Assembly: GCF_004331455.1 (NCBI RefSeq)
Contig: NZ_SJJR01000003.1
Coordinates: forward strand, 124,001-188,000
DNA from: Micromonospora zingiberis
GTDB taxonomy: Bacteria > Actinomycetota > Actinomycetes > Mycobacteriales > Micromonosporaceae
Direction: 5' to 3'
Length of the DNA: 64,000 bases
Part shown: one piece after another, positions 45,629 through 54,198 of the stretch
How the letters are laid out: every line of letters begins with the position of its first letter
Numbering within the stretch: position 1 is the first letter of the stretch
Notes under the pieces: model-generated
Seen by the model: the letters and a program-made list of their open reading frames with translations, nothing else
What the model was told of the DNA's origin: nothing
Database searches by the model: none
Made by a program: the position numbers and the translations under genes

Positions 45629-47242
45629 ATGTCCGCCGACGTCCCCGCCGACCCGCCCGCCGCCGACGGCTACCTCCAGCGCGCCACCCTCCTCGCCGAA
45701 CTGGGCCGCTACGACGAAGCCGCCAGTGAACTCGGCTTCGCGCTCGCCCTCGACCCCACCCACACCGAAACGTTGATCATGCTGGCCCGGGTGCACCTCG
45801 CCGCCAGCCGCCCCGTCGAGGCGTTGGCCGCCGCCGACTCCGCCATTGCCGCCGCACCCGGTCAAGTCCCCCCACTCGTCCTGCGTGGTCTGGCCCTCGG
45901 CGATCTGGAACGGTACGGCGAGGCCGCACGTACCGCCGACGAGATCCTGGCCCTGGGCCCGGAGGACGGGTACGCCCAACGCAGCGCGGCGGCGATCCTG
46001 GCCGGCTCCCGGAACGGTCAGCCGGCGTTGAACGCCGCCTGGCACGCGGTGGAGCTGGCGCCCGAGGAGCCCCAGGCGCATCTGGTGCTCGGCCTGGTGG
46101 CGGCGAACATGCAGATGTTCGATCTTGCCGAGCGGGCCTACCGGGAGGCGCTGCGGCTGGACCCGCGCCTGGCCGAGGCGGGTGACGACGTCGGCGTACT
46201 GCGACTGGAACAGCGGCGCTGGAGCGCGACGCTGGAGCGCCTGGCCGAGGCGGCCGTGCCGACTCTGCCCCCGACCGACCCCCGCCGGACCAGCGGACCT
46301 TCACCGGGCGGAACCCCGTCCGATCCGAGCCGGCATGATCCGGATCGCCCGACCGCACCCGGCTGGCCGGCCGAGGGGCACACTGATCCGCGCTGGCCGA
46401 CCCAGGGGCAGCCGAACCCGGGCTGGCCGGCGGACGAATCCACGAAGCCGGGTGGGGCAGCCGGAGGGTCCACCAGGCCCGGCTGGCCGGCGGAGGAGTC
46501 CACGAAGCCGGGCGAGTGGCCGACCGCGCCGGGCTGGCCGGCGGGGGAGCCCACGAAGCCGGGCGAAGGGTCCACCGGGCCGGGCTGGCCGGCGGGGGAG
46601 TCCACCAAGCCGGGCGGGGCGGGCGAGGGCCACCCGCCGCCGGGTGGGCCGACCGATAGGCCGGGCGGGCGGGCTGGCTGGCCTGCGGAGGGTTGGCCGG
46701 AAGGTCCGGGGCGGCCGGCTGACGGCTGGGACGCCGCTGCCGGTGAGCGTCGCCCAGAGCCCGCCGGTGGGGAGCAGCCGGACCGGCGCGGGGCCGAGCT
46801 GTTCGGGTCGGGTCAGGTCGGCAGCGGGCCGGTGGACGCCAGCCGGGCCGACATGGGCCCGTACGTGGCACGCCGTCCGGTGCCAGCGGCCCTGCGGCAG
46901 TTCGTGCTCTGGGGTGCCGGCTGGTCGATGGTCGCCGCCATCGTGATCGCCTGTTCGGCCACCACCGGCTCCGGATTCTCCCGGCTGATGGCGGTGGTGG
47001 CGGCCGCCGGAGGCGGCATGGTGCTCTGGCGGCACGCCTCCCGGATGCCCGGTCTGACCCGGACCATCCTGCCCGTCCTGCGGCGTACCGACCCTCCGCT
47101 GGTCCTGGCCGTCTACGCGGCAGCCGCCGCGCCCGCCTTGATCCTGCTCTACGCCCTGGTCGGCAGTCCCTGGCCGTTGGTGCTGTCCATCGGCATCGCC
47201 ACCGTCGCCCAGTTGATGATCGTCTCCCGCCCGGTGGCCTGA
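45629..47242 (+). CDS. TPR-repeat membrane protein with Trp/Pro-rich linker
   Basis: 537 residues. Residues 12-210 form about five or six TPR-like helical pairs (for example YLQRATLLAELGRYDEAASE, AERAYREALRLDPRLAEAG). A long linker of GWPAEESTKPG-type repeats follows (about 240-370), then four hydrophobic helices in the last 130 residues. The ATG is 6 nt after TAGGCT, so it is probably leaderless. The TPR part would face the cytoplasm and bind a partner protein. M. tuberculosis has cysS here instead. Confidence 0.75.
   Translation: MSADVPADPPAADGYLQRATLLAELGRYDEAASELGFALALDPTHTETLIMLARVHLAASRPVEALAAADSAIAAAPGQVPPLVLRGLALGDLERYGEAARTADEILALGPEDGYAQRSAAAILAGSRNGQPALNAAWHAVELAPEEPQAHLVLGLVAANMQMFDLAERAYREALRLDPRLAEAGDDVGVLRLEQRRWSATLERLAEAAVPTLPPTDPRRTSGPSPGGTPSDPSRHDPDRPTAPGWPAEGHTDPRWPTQGQPNPGWPADESTKPGGAAGGSTRPGWPAEESTKPGEWPTAPGWPAGEPTKPGEGSTGPGWPAGESTKPGGAGEGHPPPGGPTDRPGGRAGWPAEGWPEGPGRPADGWDAAAGERRPEPAGGEQPDRRGAELFGSGQVGSGPVDASRADMGPYVARRPVPAALRQFVLWGAGWSMVAAIVIACSATTGSGFSRLMAVVAAAGGGMVLWRHASRMPGLTRTILPVLRRTDPPLVLAVYAAAAAPALILLYALVGSPWPLVLSIGIATVAQLMIVSRPVA
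46360..46640 (+). repeat. Degenerate in-frame repeats encoding GWPAxESTKPG
   Basis: At least five imperfect units of about 36-60 bp encode variants of PGWPAEESTKPG in the linker of the TPR protein. They are in frame, and length differences between units are multiples of three. Confidence 0.7.
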
Positions 47243-47276
47243 GGCACGGCAGACCCTGCCGCACGCGAAAACGCCG

Positions 47277-47296
47277 ACGGCACCCGGTAGTGCCGT
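47277..47296 (+). terminator. Hairpin after the TPR gene
   Basis: ACGGCAC and GTGCCGT (7 bp) enclose CCGGTA and are followed by TAT. A second small hairpin (CGGCAG/CTGCCG) lies just before it. A 21-bp direct duplication (47304 and 47325, GCGGTGGGGCTGGGCGTT-like) follows. Confidence 0.5.
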
Positions 47297-47338
47297 TATG
47301 GAAGCGGTGGGGCTGGGCGTTGATGCGGTGGGGGCTGG

Positions 47339-47392
47339 GCGTTAACAGGGGGCCCCTTTACTACGCGAGGCGTTAATAAGGTGCCCTTCCTT
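47339..47392 (-). repeat. Two-part stop-abutting repeat, copy 2
   Basis: Read on the minus strand it begins 1 nt after the hmgA stop: AAGGAAGGGCACCTTATTAA, then a second half with AAAGGGGCCCCCTGTTAAC. Same family as 19799-19853. Confidence 0.85.
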
Positions 47393-47393
47393 C

Positions 47394-48557
47394 TCAGCGG
47401 CGGGACCAGGTCCAGGCGTAGGCGTCGTCTTCGCAGTCTGCGGCGGCGTCGCAGAGGTCGAGCGGGCGGAAGGTGTCGACCATGACGGCCAGCTCGTCGA
47501 AGAAGTCGACCCCGATGGAGCGTTCGGCGGCGCCGGGCTGCGGGCCGTGGGTGAAGCCGGACGGGTGCAGCGAGATGGAGCCCTGCTCGATGCCGGAACC
47601 GCGCCGTGCCTCGTAGTTGCCGCCGGTGTAGAAGAGCATCTCGTCGGAGTCGACGTTGTGGTGGTGGTACGGGACCGGGATGGCGTCCGGGTGGTAGTCG
47701 ACCTTCCGGGGCACGAACGAGCAGATCACGAAGTTCGGTCCCTGGAACGTCTGGTGCACCGGCGGCGGCTGGTGGATCCGGCCGGTGATCGGCTCGAAGT
47801 CGTGGATGGAGAAGGCCCACGGATACATGTGCCCGTCCCAGCCGACCACGTCGAACGGGTGGTTGGCGTACACGTGGCGGGTCCAACCACGGCGGTGGCG
47901 GACCAACACCTCGACGTCGGTGCCGTCGACCAGCAGCGGCGTGTCCGGCCCCCGGACGTCGCGCTCGCAGTACGGCGAGTGTTCCAGGAACTGGCCGCGT
48001 ACGGACAGGTAGCGCTTGGGCGGGCCGATGTGGCCGGACGCCTCGATGGCCAGCAACCGGGTCGGCGCGTCGCCGGTGGGTACCAGCCGGTGCACCGTCG
48101 AGGTCGGGATGATCACGTAGTCGCCGGCCACCGCGTCCAGTACGCCGAAGGTCGACTCGACCCGCAGCGTGCCCGCCTCGACGTACAGGCACTGGTCGCC
48201 GGTGGCGTCGCGGAACAGCGGGGACGGCCGGTCGGCCAGCACGTAGGCGATCCGTACGTCGTCGTTGGCGAGCAGGTAACGCCGGCCGAGGACCGGGTCG
48301 GCCCCGGTGCCGTCGAGTTTGTGGGTACGCAGGTGCCGGGGCTTGAGCGGCAGGTTCGGCAGCCGGGTCACGGCGGGCGGGGTGAACTCCTCGGCGGCGA
48401 CGATCGCGGTCGGGGCGTACCGGTGGTAGAGCAGGGACGAGTCGGACGAGAAGCCCTCCTGGCCCATCAGCTCCTCGGTGTAGAGGCTGCCGTCGGGCTG
48501 CCGGAACTGGGTGTGGCGCTTGCGTGGCAGTTCGCCGACGCTGCGGTAGTACGGCAT
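47394..48557 (-). CDS. hmgA: Homogentisate 1,2-dioxygenase
   Basis: 387 residues from the ATG at 48557, with GGGAGG upstream. It opens the ring of homogentisate to maleylacetoacetate in tyrosine breakdown. The cupin fold and iron-ligand region are visible: YHHHNVDSDEMLFYTGG with His and Glu ligands, then LHPSGFTHGPQPG with the second His. FRDATGDQCLYVEAG and GDYVIIPTSTVHR belong to the first cupin half. It is divergent from an unknown gene and fahA across a palindrome-rich promoter region. A dispersed repeat abuts its stop. Confidence 0.92.
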   Translation of the reverse strand: MPYYRSVGELPRKRHTQFRQPDGSLYTEELMGQEGFSSDSSLLYHRYAPTAIVAAEEFTPPAVTRLPNLPLKPRHLRTHKLDGTGADPVLGRRYLLANDDVRIAYVLADRPSPLFRDATGDQCLYVEAGTLRVESTFGVLDAVAGDYVIIPTSTVHRLVPTGDAPTRLLAIEASGHIGPPKRYLSVRGQFLEHSPYCERDVRGPDTPLLVDGTDVEVLVRHRRGWTRHVYANHPFDVVGWDGHMYPWAFSIHDFEPITGRIHQPPPVHQTFQGPNFVICSFVPRKVDYHPDAIPVPYHHHNVDSDEMLFYTGGNYEARRGSGIEQGSISLHPSGFTHGPQPGAAERSIGVDFFDELAVMVDTFRPLDLCDAAADCEDDAYAWTWSRR

Positions 48558-48584
48558 GTCGCCCTCCCGGTCACCCGCTCGGTT

Positions 48585-48624
48585 GCGTCCGATTATCGGA
48601 CGCTGTTGTCCGCTTCTTGAAGCG
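48585..48624. promoter_or_regulatory. Palindromes in the hmgA divergent promoter
   Basis: GCGTCCGAT-t-ATCGGACGC is a perfect 9+1+9 palindrome at 48585-48603. CGCTTC-tt-GAAGCG follows at 48611-48624. The first lies just upstream of the plus-strand -35 and the second in its spacer, as expected for repressor operators. Confidence 0.5.
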
Positions 48625-48635
48625 TCCCGTACATT
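48606..48635 (+). promoter_or_regulatory. Promoter of the unknown gene-fahA operon
   Basis: TTGTCC (48606-48611) and TACATT (48630-48635) are 18 nt apart. The -10 ends 8 nt before the GTG at 48644. Confidence 0.5.
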
Positions 48636-48643
48636 CTTGTCTC

Positions 48644-49510
48644 GTGTCAACGCAGCTGCCCGCGCTCGTCGCCGGTCTGGTCGACGATGCCGCCGTCTTC
48701 CCGCCGGGTAGCGCCTCGTTGCCCGATGCCGTGGCCGCTCACCGGCGGCATCGCGCCGCCTGGTACGCCGACCTCGTCGGCCCCCTGCTGCTGCCGGCGT
48801 CGACGGTGACCGCAGGCGAGCTGGACGGCCTGGTCGACCCCGCCGAGGAGTTCGCCATCGGATTGATCGGCGACACCGGCATCGACCGACTGCCCTTCGC
48901 GTTGTCGTTCCTGCCGCCGCTCCGGGTGACCGTGCGGCAGATCGAGGCGCCGGTCGCCAAGCGTGGCGAGGACCCGCAGCCCGGCCTGGCCGAGCTGGTG
49001 AGGCTCGCCGACCGGCTGGACGGGGTCGCCGTCTCCGCCGAGATCCCGTTGACCTTCGGGTTGATGGGGGCACTGGACGCGCTCGCCGAGGCGAGAGGCC
49101 GTGGTCTGCCGGTCGCCGCCAAGTTCCGCACCGGCGGGCTGGCCGCCGAGCTGTTTCCCACCCCCGTCGAACTGGCGGCGGTGATCTGCGCCTGCCGGGA
49201 CCGGGATCTGCCGTTCAAGCTGACCGCCGGGCTGCACCACGCGGTGCGGCAGGCCGACCCGGAAACCGGCATCACGCATCACGGCTTCGCCAACGTCCTC
49301 GCCGCGACGCTGGCCGCCGCCGAGGGCGCCGGGGCGGACGCCGTGGCCGAGTTGCTCACCGTCCGCGACGAGCGACCGCTGGTGCAGCAGTTGGACGGTC
49401 GGCACGAGCTGGCGCGTCCGCTGTGGGTGGGATTCGGCTCGTGCAGCATCGTGGAACCACTTACCGATCTGATCCGGCTGGGGCTGGTGAACGGGGGCTG
49501 TCAGGCATGA
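48644..49510 (+). CDS. Conserved protein of unknown function in the hmgA-fahA locus
   Basis: 288 residues. I recognise the sequence type only as a conserved hypothetical. Features are an N-terminal DDAAVFPPGSASLPDAV, a central AAKFRTGGLAAELFPTP, and FKLTAGLHHAVRQADPETG followed by THHGFANVLAA. The alternation of strands and helices and the conserved Lys, Arg and His suggest a TIM-barrel enzyme. It lies between hmgA and fahA, and its stop overlaps the fahA start (ATGA). No maleylacetoacetate isomerase gene is seen in the window, so an isomerase or accessory role in this pathway is possible but unproven. Confidence 0.75.
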   Translation: MSTQLPALVAGLVDDAAVFPPGSASLPDAVAAHRRHRAAWYADLVGPLLLPASTVTAGELDGLVDPAEEFAIGLIGDTGIDRLPFALSFLPPLRVTVRQIEAPVAKRGEDPQPGLAELVRLADRLDGVAVSAEIPLTFGLMGALDALAEARGRGLPVAAKFRTGGLAAELFPTPVELAAVICACRDRDLPFKLTAGLHHAVRQADPETGITHHGFANVLAATLAAAEGAGADAVAELLTVRDERPLVQQLDGRHELARPLWVGFGSCSIVEPLTDLIRLGLVNGGCQA

Positions 49511-50715
49511 GTGCGCGAGCGAGCTGGGTGACGGGCGCGGACGGTTCCGGGTTCGGGATCCACCACCTGCCGTACGGGGTGTTCCGGGTCGGTGCCGGCG
49601 AGCCGCGCATCGGCGTACGCATCGCAGACGTCGTCCTGGACCTGGCCGGCGCGGAGGCGGCCGACCTGGTGCTGGCCGGCGGGGCGCTGTGTCAGCCGAC
49701 GCTCAACACGTTCCTGGCGTTGGGCGCACCGCAGTGGACGGCGGTACGGCAGCGGATCACCGAACTGCTCACCGACCCGGCCCACCGGGCGGCCGTGGAA
49801 CCGCTGCTGGTCCCACTCGACCAGGTGCGGATGGAGCTGCCCTTCGAGGTCGCCGACTACGTGGACTTCTACTCCTCGGAGCAGCACGCCTCGAACGTCG
49901 GCCAGATCTTCCGCCCCGGCCAGCCGCCGCTGCTGCCCAACTGGAAGCACCTGCCGATCGGCTACCACGGCCGGGCCGGCACCGTGGTCGTCTCCGGCAC
50001 CCCGGTGCTACGCCCGCAGGGTCAGCGGCCGAGCAAGGACGGGCCCGTCTTCGGCCCGTCGGCCCGCCTCGACATCGAAGCCGAGGTCGGGTTCGTGGTC
50101 GGCGTACCCAGTCCGCTCGGCAGCCGGGTGGCCGCCGCCGACTTCGCCGACCACGTCTTCGGCGTGGTGCTGGTCAACGACTGGTCGGCCCGGGACATCC
50201 AGGCGTGGGAGTACCAACCCCTGGGCCCGTTCCTGGGCAAGTCGTTCGCCACCTCGATCGCCGCCTGGGTGACTCCGCTGGACGCGCTGCGGCACGCGTA
50301 CGTCGCGGCGCCGGAGCAGGATCCGCAGGTGCTCGACTACCTGCGCGACGAACCGCACGTCGGCCTGGACCTGCGGTTGACCGTGAGCTGGAACGGCGAG
50401 CGGGTCAGCGAGCCGCCGTTCGCCGGGATGTACTGGACGCCGGCCCAGCAACTGGCCCATCTGACCGTCAACGGCGCCGCGCTGCGTACCGGTGATCTCT
50501 ACGCCTCCGGCACCGTCTCCGGTGTCCGGCGCGACCAGGTCGGCTCGTTCCTGGAACTCACCTGGGGCGGGGCCGAGCCGGTGACGGTGGGCGGGACGGA
50601 ACGCACCTTCCTCGTCGACGGCGACACGGTGACCATCACCGCCACCGCCCCCGGACCGGACGGCGCGACCATCGAGTTGGGCGAGGTTACGGGCACGATC
50701 AGGCCGGCCTGCTGA
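49507..50715 (+). CDS. fahA: Fumarylacetoacetase
   Basis: 402 residues from the ATG at 49507. It splits fumarylacetoacetate into fumarate and acetoacetate. The metal and substrate motifs are DFYSSEQHASNVGQIFRP, LPIGYHGRAGTVVVSG, LDIEAEVGFVVG and NDWSARDIQAWEYQPLGPF. The length and order match eukaryotic-type FAH. The start overlaps the stop of the preceding unknown gene, so the two are translated together. Confidence 0.95.
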   Translation: MSARASWVTGADGSGFGIHHLPYGVFRVGAGEPRIGVRIADVVLDLAGAEAADLVLAGGALCQPTLNTFLALGAPQWTAVRQRITELLTDPAHRAAVEPLLVPLDQVRMELPFEVADYVDFYSSEQHASNVGQIFRPGQPPLLPNWKHLPIGYHGRAGTVVVSGTPVLRPQGQRPSKDGPVFGPSARLDIEAEVGFVVGVPSPLGSRVAAADFADHVFGVVLVNDWSARDIQAWEYQPLGPFLGKSFATSIAAWVTPLDALRHAYVAAPEQDPQVLDYLRDEPHVGLDLRLTVSWNGERVSEPPFAGMYWTPAQQLAHLTVNGAALRTGDLYASGTVSGVRRDQVGSFLELTWGGAEPVTVGGTERTFLVDGDTVTITATAPGPDGATIELGEVTGTIRPAC

Positions 50716-50738
50716 CCCCTATCCGACAGGCCCGACGC

Positions 50739-50759
50739 GATCGCACCGGCTGTGCGATC
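50739..50759 (+). terminator. Hairpin after fahA
   Basis: GATCGCAC and GTGCGATC (8 bp) around a CGGCT loop, 24 nt after the fahA stop. Confidence 0.5.
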
Positions 50760-50892
50760 AAGGCCCGTCACCGTGATCGTTGATCGCCTCGGAAAATTCC
50801 GTCGCCACGCCGCGCCGGGCCGACCGGTGCCCCCCGTTCCGGCCGGTCCGGTCGCGGGTGGCGGCATGTCGAAGCCGAGGGAGATGACGACG

Positions 50893-51102
50893 ATGCACGA
50901 TCTCGTGGGCGCGGTCTGGCGTACCAGCAGCCGCTCCAATGACCAGGGTCTCTGCGTGGAGGTGGCCGACAACCTGGCCCGTCTCCACGGTGTGGTGGGC
51001 GTACGTGACTCCAAGGACCAGACCGGGCCGGCGCTGGTCGTCAGCCCGTCGGGCTGGAGCGCGTTCGTCGGCGCGATCCGCGCGGGTGGCTTCGCCCGCT
51101 GA
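50893..51102 (+). CDS. DUF397 protein
   Basis: 69 residues from the ATG at 50893, with GAGGGAG upstream. In-frame ATG codons at 50866 and 50884 are alternatives. The family core VWRTSSRSNDQGLCVEVAD is followed by VRDSKDQTGPALVVSPSGWSAFV. DUF397 proteins usually lie next to an XRE-family regulator and belong to paired regulatory modules of actinomycetes. No XRE gene is adjacent here, so this is an orphan copy. Confidence 0.8.
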   Translation: MHDLVGAVWRTSSRSNDQGLCVEVADNLARLHGVVGVRDSKDQTGPALVVSPSGWSAFVGAIRAGGFAR

Positions 51103-51194
51103 CCGAGAGCATCGGGGTCTCCGGTGGCGGATCTTCCGTCCCGGGGGCCCCGTACCGCGTTCACGGGGCGTACCGTCGACGCCACGGAGGTGGC

Positions 51195-51659
51195 ATGTCG
51201 ACGGTGGCGGTCAAGGGGCTGGTCGCGGCGTCCGCGGCCGACCTGTGGCGCCTGCTGACCGCGCTACCCCGGTCGTTTCCCGCCGAAGGCTCGGTCGAGG
51301 TGCTGACGCCGGGACCGTTCGGGCCGGGCACCGCCTGGCGTGAGACCCGCACCGGGCCGGACGGCAACTCGCTGACCGAGGAGTTCGTCGTGCTGACGGC
51401 CGAGCCGCCCCGGCGGCTGGTGCTCGGGTCGCCCGGCGCGGGCGTCGACTACCGGATCACCTGGACGCTGCGGGAGGTGCGCCGTCGCCGCCGCCGGTAC
51501 GCCGCCGTGGCCGTGACGGTGCGTGCCCTTCCGGCCGCGCCCGCCGGCCGGGCCGCCGCGCTGTTGCTCGGTGGGCTGGCCGTCCGCACCGCCGAGCAGG
51601 TGCTGCGGCGGGACATCGCCGCGTTGGCCGCCGCCGCCGACCGGCACGAGGCGGTCTGA
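51195..51659 (+). CDS. SRPBCC-family protein
   Basis: 154 residues, start supported by GGAGG just before the ATG. The pattern (VAVKGLVAASAADLWRLLTA, then a FGPGTAWRETRTGPDG loop and a long C-terminal helix) fits the START/polyketide-cyclase-like helix-grip fold, which binds hydrophobic ligands. No catalytic residues can be named. It stands between the DUF397 gene and a PQQ-propeller protein gene. Confidence 0.6.
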   Translation: MSTVAVKGLVAASAADLWRLLTALPRSFPAEGSVEVLTPGPFGPGTAWRETRTGPDGNSLTEEFVVLTAEPPRRLVLGSPGAGVDYRITWTLREVRRRRRRYAAVAVTVRALPAAPAGRAAALLLGGLAVRTAEQVLRRDIAALAAAADRHEAV

Positions 51660-51729
51660 CCGCCGCTCTCGGGCCTCCCCAAGGTCGTAGGCCCGCCGGT
51701 GGGTAGGGTGCCGGGCGGGGAGGTACGGC

Positions 51730-52977
51730 ATGGGGTGGACGACGGGCCGGCGACGGGTCGTGGCGGTGGTGGCGGCGACCGGGGTCGCTGCGGCGCTCGC
51801 GCTCGTCGCGTACCGGGTCCTGGCCCCGGCCGAGGTCAGCACCGTCGCCCGAGGTGACTATCCCGCGCTCGGCAGCCCACCGGCCGGCGTGGTGGGCCGC
51901 CTGCCGGTCGCCCCGTTGATCGTCGACGGCCGGCTGCGGGTGTACGCGGCACAGCGCCAGGTCTATGCCGACCGACCGGTCGACGGCCGGCACCGGAGCA
52001 CGCCGTACTGGTCGTACCGGCGGTGGCCGGCGACGCTGGACGCGGTGGTGGCGAGTGGGACGACGGTGGTGAGCCGGTGGTCCGACGGCCACCTGGTGGC
52101 GCTCGACGCGGGTACCGGGCGGGTCGCCTGGCGCGCGGACGGCCCCGAGCCCGACCGGGAGCCCGCTGCCCGACGTACCGGGACATCCATCGTCTGGCAG
52201 CCGCGCGGGCTCGCGGTGGTCCGGACGGACGGCCGGGACGTGGTGGTGAGTTCCGGCGCGGGTGAGGTGCACGGCCTGGACCTGGCTGGCGGCGGGCAGC
52301 TCTGGCGGTCCGAGGTGGGGCTGGGCTGCCGTGAGCCGATCGGCAGCAGCAGCACCGGTCAGTTGCTCACCGTGGACGATTGTGCCGGTCCGACGGTGGT
52401 CGAGTTCCGCGACGCGGCGACCGGGGCGGTGGCTGACCGGTGGCGCCCACCGGCCTCCGGGGACGAGTTGACGGTGACCCTGATCGGCTGCGCAACCGCG
52501 GGCTCGGGTTGCGCGGCGCTGCGTACCGCCGGTCCCGGCGACGCGGCGGCGCGGGGCTGGTTGCTCGGCTCCGGCGAGCCGGTCGCGGCCCCGGTGCTCG
52601 ACGGACCGGACGCCGAACTGGTCGACCGGACGGCCGTGACGTTGGTGGACGGGGTGCTGACCGGCCGCGCGGTGCGGGGCGGCACCGAACGCTGGCGGGT
52701 GTCGGTGGGGCCGGCCCGGCTGATCGCTGCCCAGCCCGGCCGGGTGCACCTGCTGACCGAGGAGCGGGAACTGGTCACGCTGGATCTGGCGGCCGGCCGG
52801 GAGCTGTCCCGGTTCGTGCTGAACGTGGGCTCCGACGGCACGGGCTGGGCGCCGGGTGCGGCGTACGCGGCCGACGGATACGTCGTGGTGGAGCGGTTGC
52901 GACGTCCGGTCGATCCCGACGGGGACGACCAGGCTTACTACTTCACGGCGGAGCCGTTGGTCCTGGCCGCGACCTGA
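51730..52977 (+). CDS. Membrane-anchored PQQ-like beta-propeller protein
   Basis: 415 residues. One N-terminal helix (about 9-28) anchors it, and the rest lies outside. Repeats of the type GHLVALDAGTGRVAWRADG, GEVHGLDLAGGGQLWRSEVG and RELVTLDLAAGRELSRF are those of PQQ/WD40-like propeller blades. Paired Cys suggest disulfides. PQQ-binding and catalytic residues are not evident, so it is probably a structural or sensing propeller. A related protein is encoded at 60231-61667. GGGGAGG lies upstream. Confidence 0.7.
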   Translation: MGWTTGRRRVVAVVAATGVAAALALVAYRVLAPAEVSTVARGDYPALGSPPAGVVGRLPVAPLIVDGRLRVYAAQRQVYADRPVDGRHRSTPYWSYRRWPATLDAVVASGTTVVSRWSDGHLVALDAGTGRVAWRADGPEPDREPAARRTGTSIVWQPRGLAVVRTDGRDVVVSSGAGEVHGLDLAGGGQLWRSEVGLGCREPIGSSSTGQLLTVDDCAGPTVVEFRDAATGAVADRWRPPASGDELTVTLIGCATAGSGCAALRTAGPGDAAARGWLLGSGEPVAAPVLDGPDAELVDRTAVTLVDGVLTGRAVRGGTERWRVSVGPARLIAAQPGRVHLLTEERELVTLDLAAGRELSRFVLNVGSDGTGWAPGAAYAADGYVVVERLRRPVDPDGDDQAYYFTAEPLVLAAT

Positions 52978-53040
52978 CCAAGGCCGAAATTAGCCGTAAA
53001 GCGGACAAAAGCGACTATGCTGCTGGTCGTACGGCTTCCG

Positions 53041-53071
53041 GGCCGGTCCGCAGGGGGATGGCGGACCGGCC
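53041..53071. terminator. Bidirectional hairpin between convergent genes
   Basis: GGCCGGTCCGC (53041-53051) and GCGGACCGGCC (53061-53071), 11 bp perfect, loop 9 nt, lying between the PQQ protein and aminotransferase stops. Confidence 0.6.
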
Positions 53072-53094
53072 CGGCTTCAGCTCGGTGGCCGTAC

Positions 53095-54198
53095 TCAGGC
53101 CAGCGCCGACTCGGCCGCAGCCAGGAAGGCGTCGTTCTCGGTCGGGGTGCCGATGGTGACCCGTACCCCGTCGCCCGGGAAGGGCCGGACGATCACGCCC
53201 CGGGCCTCACACGCCTTGCCGAACTCCACTGCCCGGTCGCCCAGCGGCAGCCACACGAAGTTCGCCTGGCTGGCGGGCACATCCGGAACCAGCTTGCCCA
53301 GCGCCTCGGTGACCCGCTCCCGCTCGGCCACCACGAGCGCACACCGCCGCTGCACCTCGTCCGCCTGGGCCAGTGCGGCCAGCGCCCCCGCCTGCGCCGC
53401 CGCGCTGGTGGAGAACGGCGTGACGACCTTGCGTACCGCCGCCGCCACCGGGGGCTGCGCCACCAGGAACCCGATCCGCAGGCCGGCCAGGCCCCACGCC
53501 TTGGACAGGGTGCGCAGCACCGCCACGTTGGGCCGGTCGGCGTAGCTCAGGCCGTCGGGCACCTCGGGATCGGTGACGAACTCCCGGTACGCCTCGTCGA
53601 TCACCACGAGCACGTCGTCCGGCACGGCGTCCAGGAAACGGTCCAACTCGGCGCGACGTAGGGCGGTGCCGGTCGGGTTGTTGGGGTTGCAGACCAGGAT
53701 CATCCGCGTGCGGTCGGTCACCGCCGCCGCCATCGCCGTCAGGTCGTGCCCGTGCCCGGCGTCGTTGGGCACCCGTACGCTGGCCGCGCCGCTGGTCGCC
53801 GCGATGATCGGGTACGCCTCGAACGACCGCCACGCGTAGACCAGCTCGTCACCGGGCAGGCAGGTGGCGCGTACCAGGTGCTCGGCCAGCGCCACCGAAC
53901 CACAGCCGGTGGCGACCTGGTCGGGGTGGACCCCGTACCGGTCGGCGAGCGCCTGGCGGAGCGCGACCACCCCCATGTCCGGGTAGCGGTGCACCCCGGC
54001 GGCGGCGTCGGCGACCGCCTCCACGACGCCGGGCAGCGGGCCGTACGGCACCTCGTTGCTGGCCAGCTTGATGGCCTCCGGCAGGCCAAGCTCCCGAGCC
54101 AGGTCGGCCGGGCTGCGGCCGGGCACGTAGTTGGGCAGCGCGTCGAGGTCGGCGCGGGTCAGCCGCAGCGCCGGCTGGTGGCGTCCGGTGTCGGTCAT
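53095..54198 (-). CDS. Aromatic amino acid / histidinol-phosphate-type aminotransferase
   Basis: 367 residues from the ATG at 54198. It is a PLP enzyme of the HisC/Pat group. [14 protein letters not shown] near residue 47, [30 protein letters not shown] and the PLP-lysine segment [14 protein letters not shown] are conserved. The WRSFEAYPI and [15 protein letters not shown] stretches resemble the actinobacterial aromatic aminotransferase Pat. With hppD close by, it may convert tyrosine to 4-hydroxyphenylpyruvate. Its start overlaps the stop of an RDD protein gene. Confidence 0.85.
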   Translation of the reverse strand: MTDTGRHQPALRLTRADLDALPNYVPGRSPADLARELGLPEAIKLASNEVPYGPLPGVVEAVADAAAGVHRYPDMGVVALRQALADRYGVHPDQVATGCGSVALAEHLVRATCLPGDELVYAWRSFEAYPIIAATSGAASVRVPNDAGHGHDLTAMAAAVTDRTRMILVCNPNNPTGTALRRAELDRFLDAVPDDVLVVIDEAYREFVTDPEVPDGLSYADRPNVAVLRTLSKAWGLAGLRIGFLVAQPPVAAAVRKVVTPFSTSAAAQAGALAALAQADEVQRRCALVVAERERVTEALGKLVPDVPASQANFVWLPLGDRAVEFGKACEARGVIVRPFPGDGVRVTIGTPTENDAFLAAAESALA

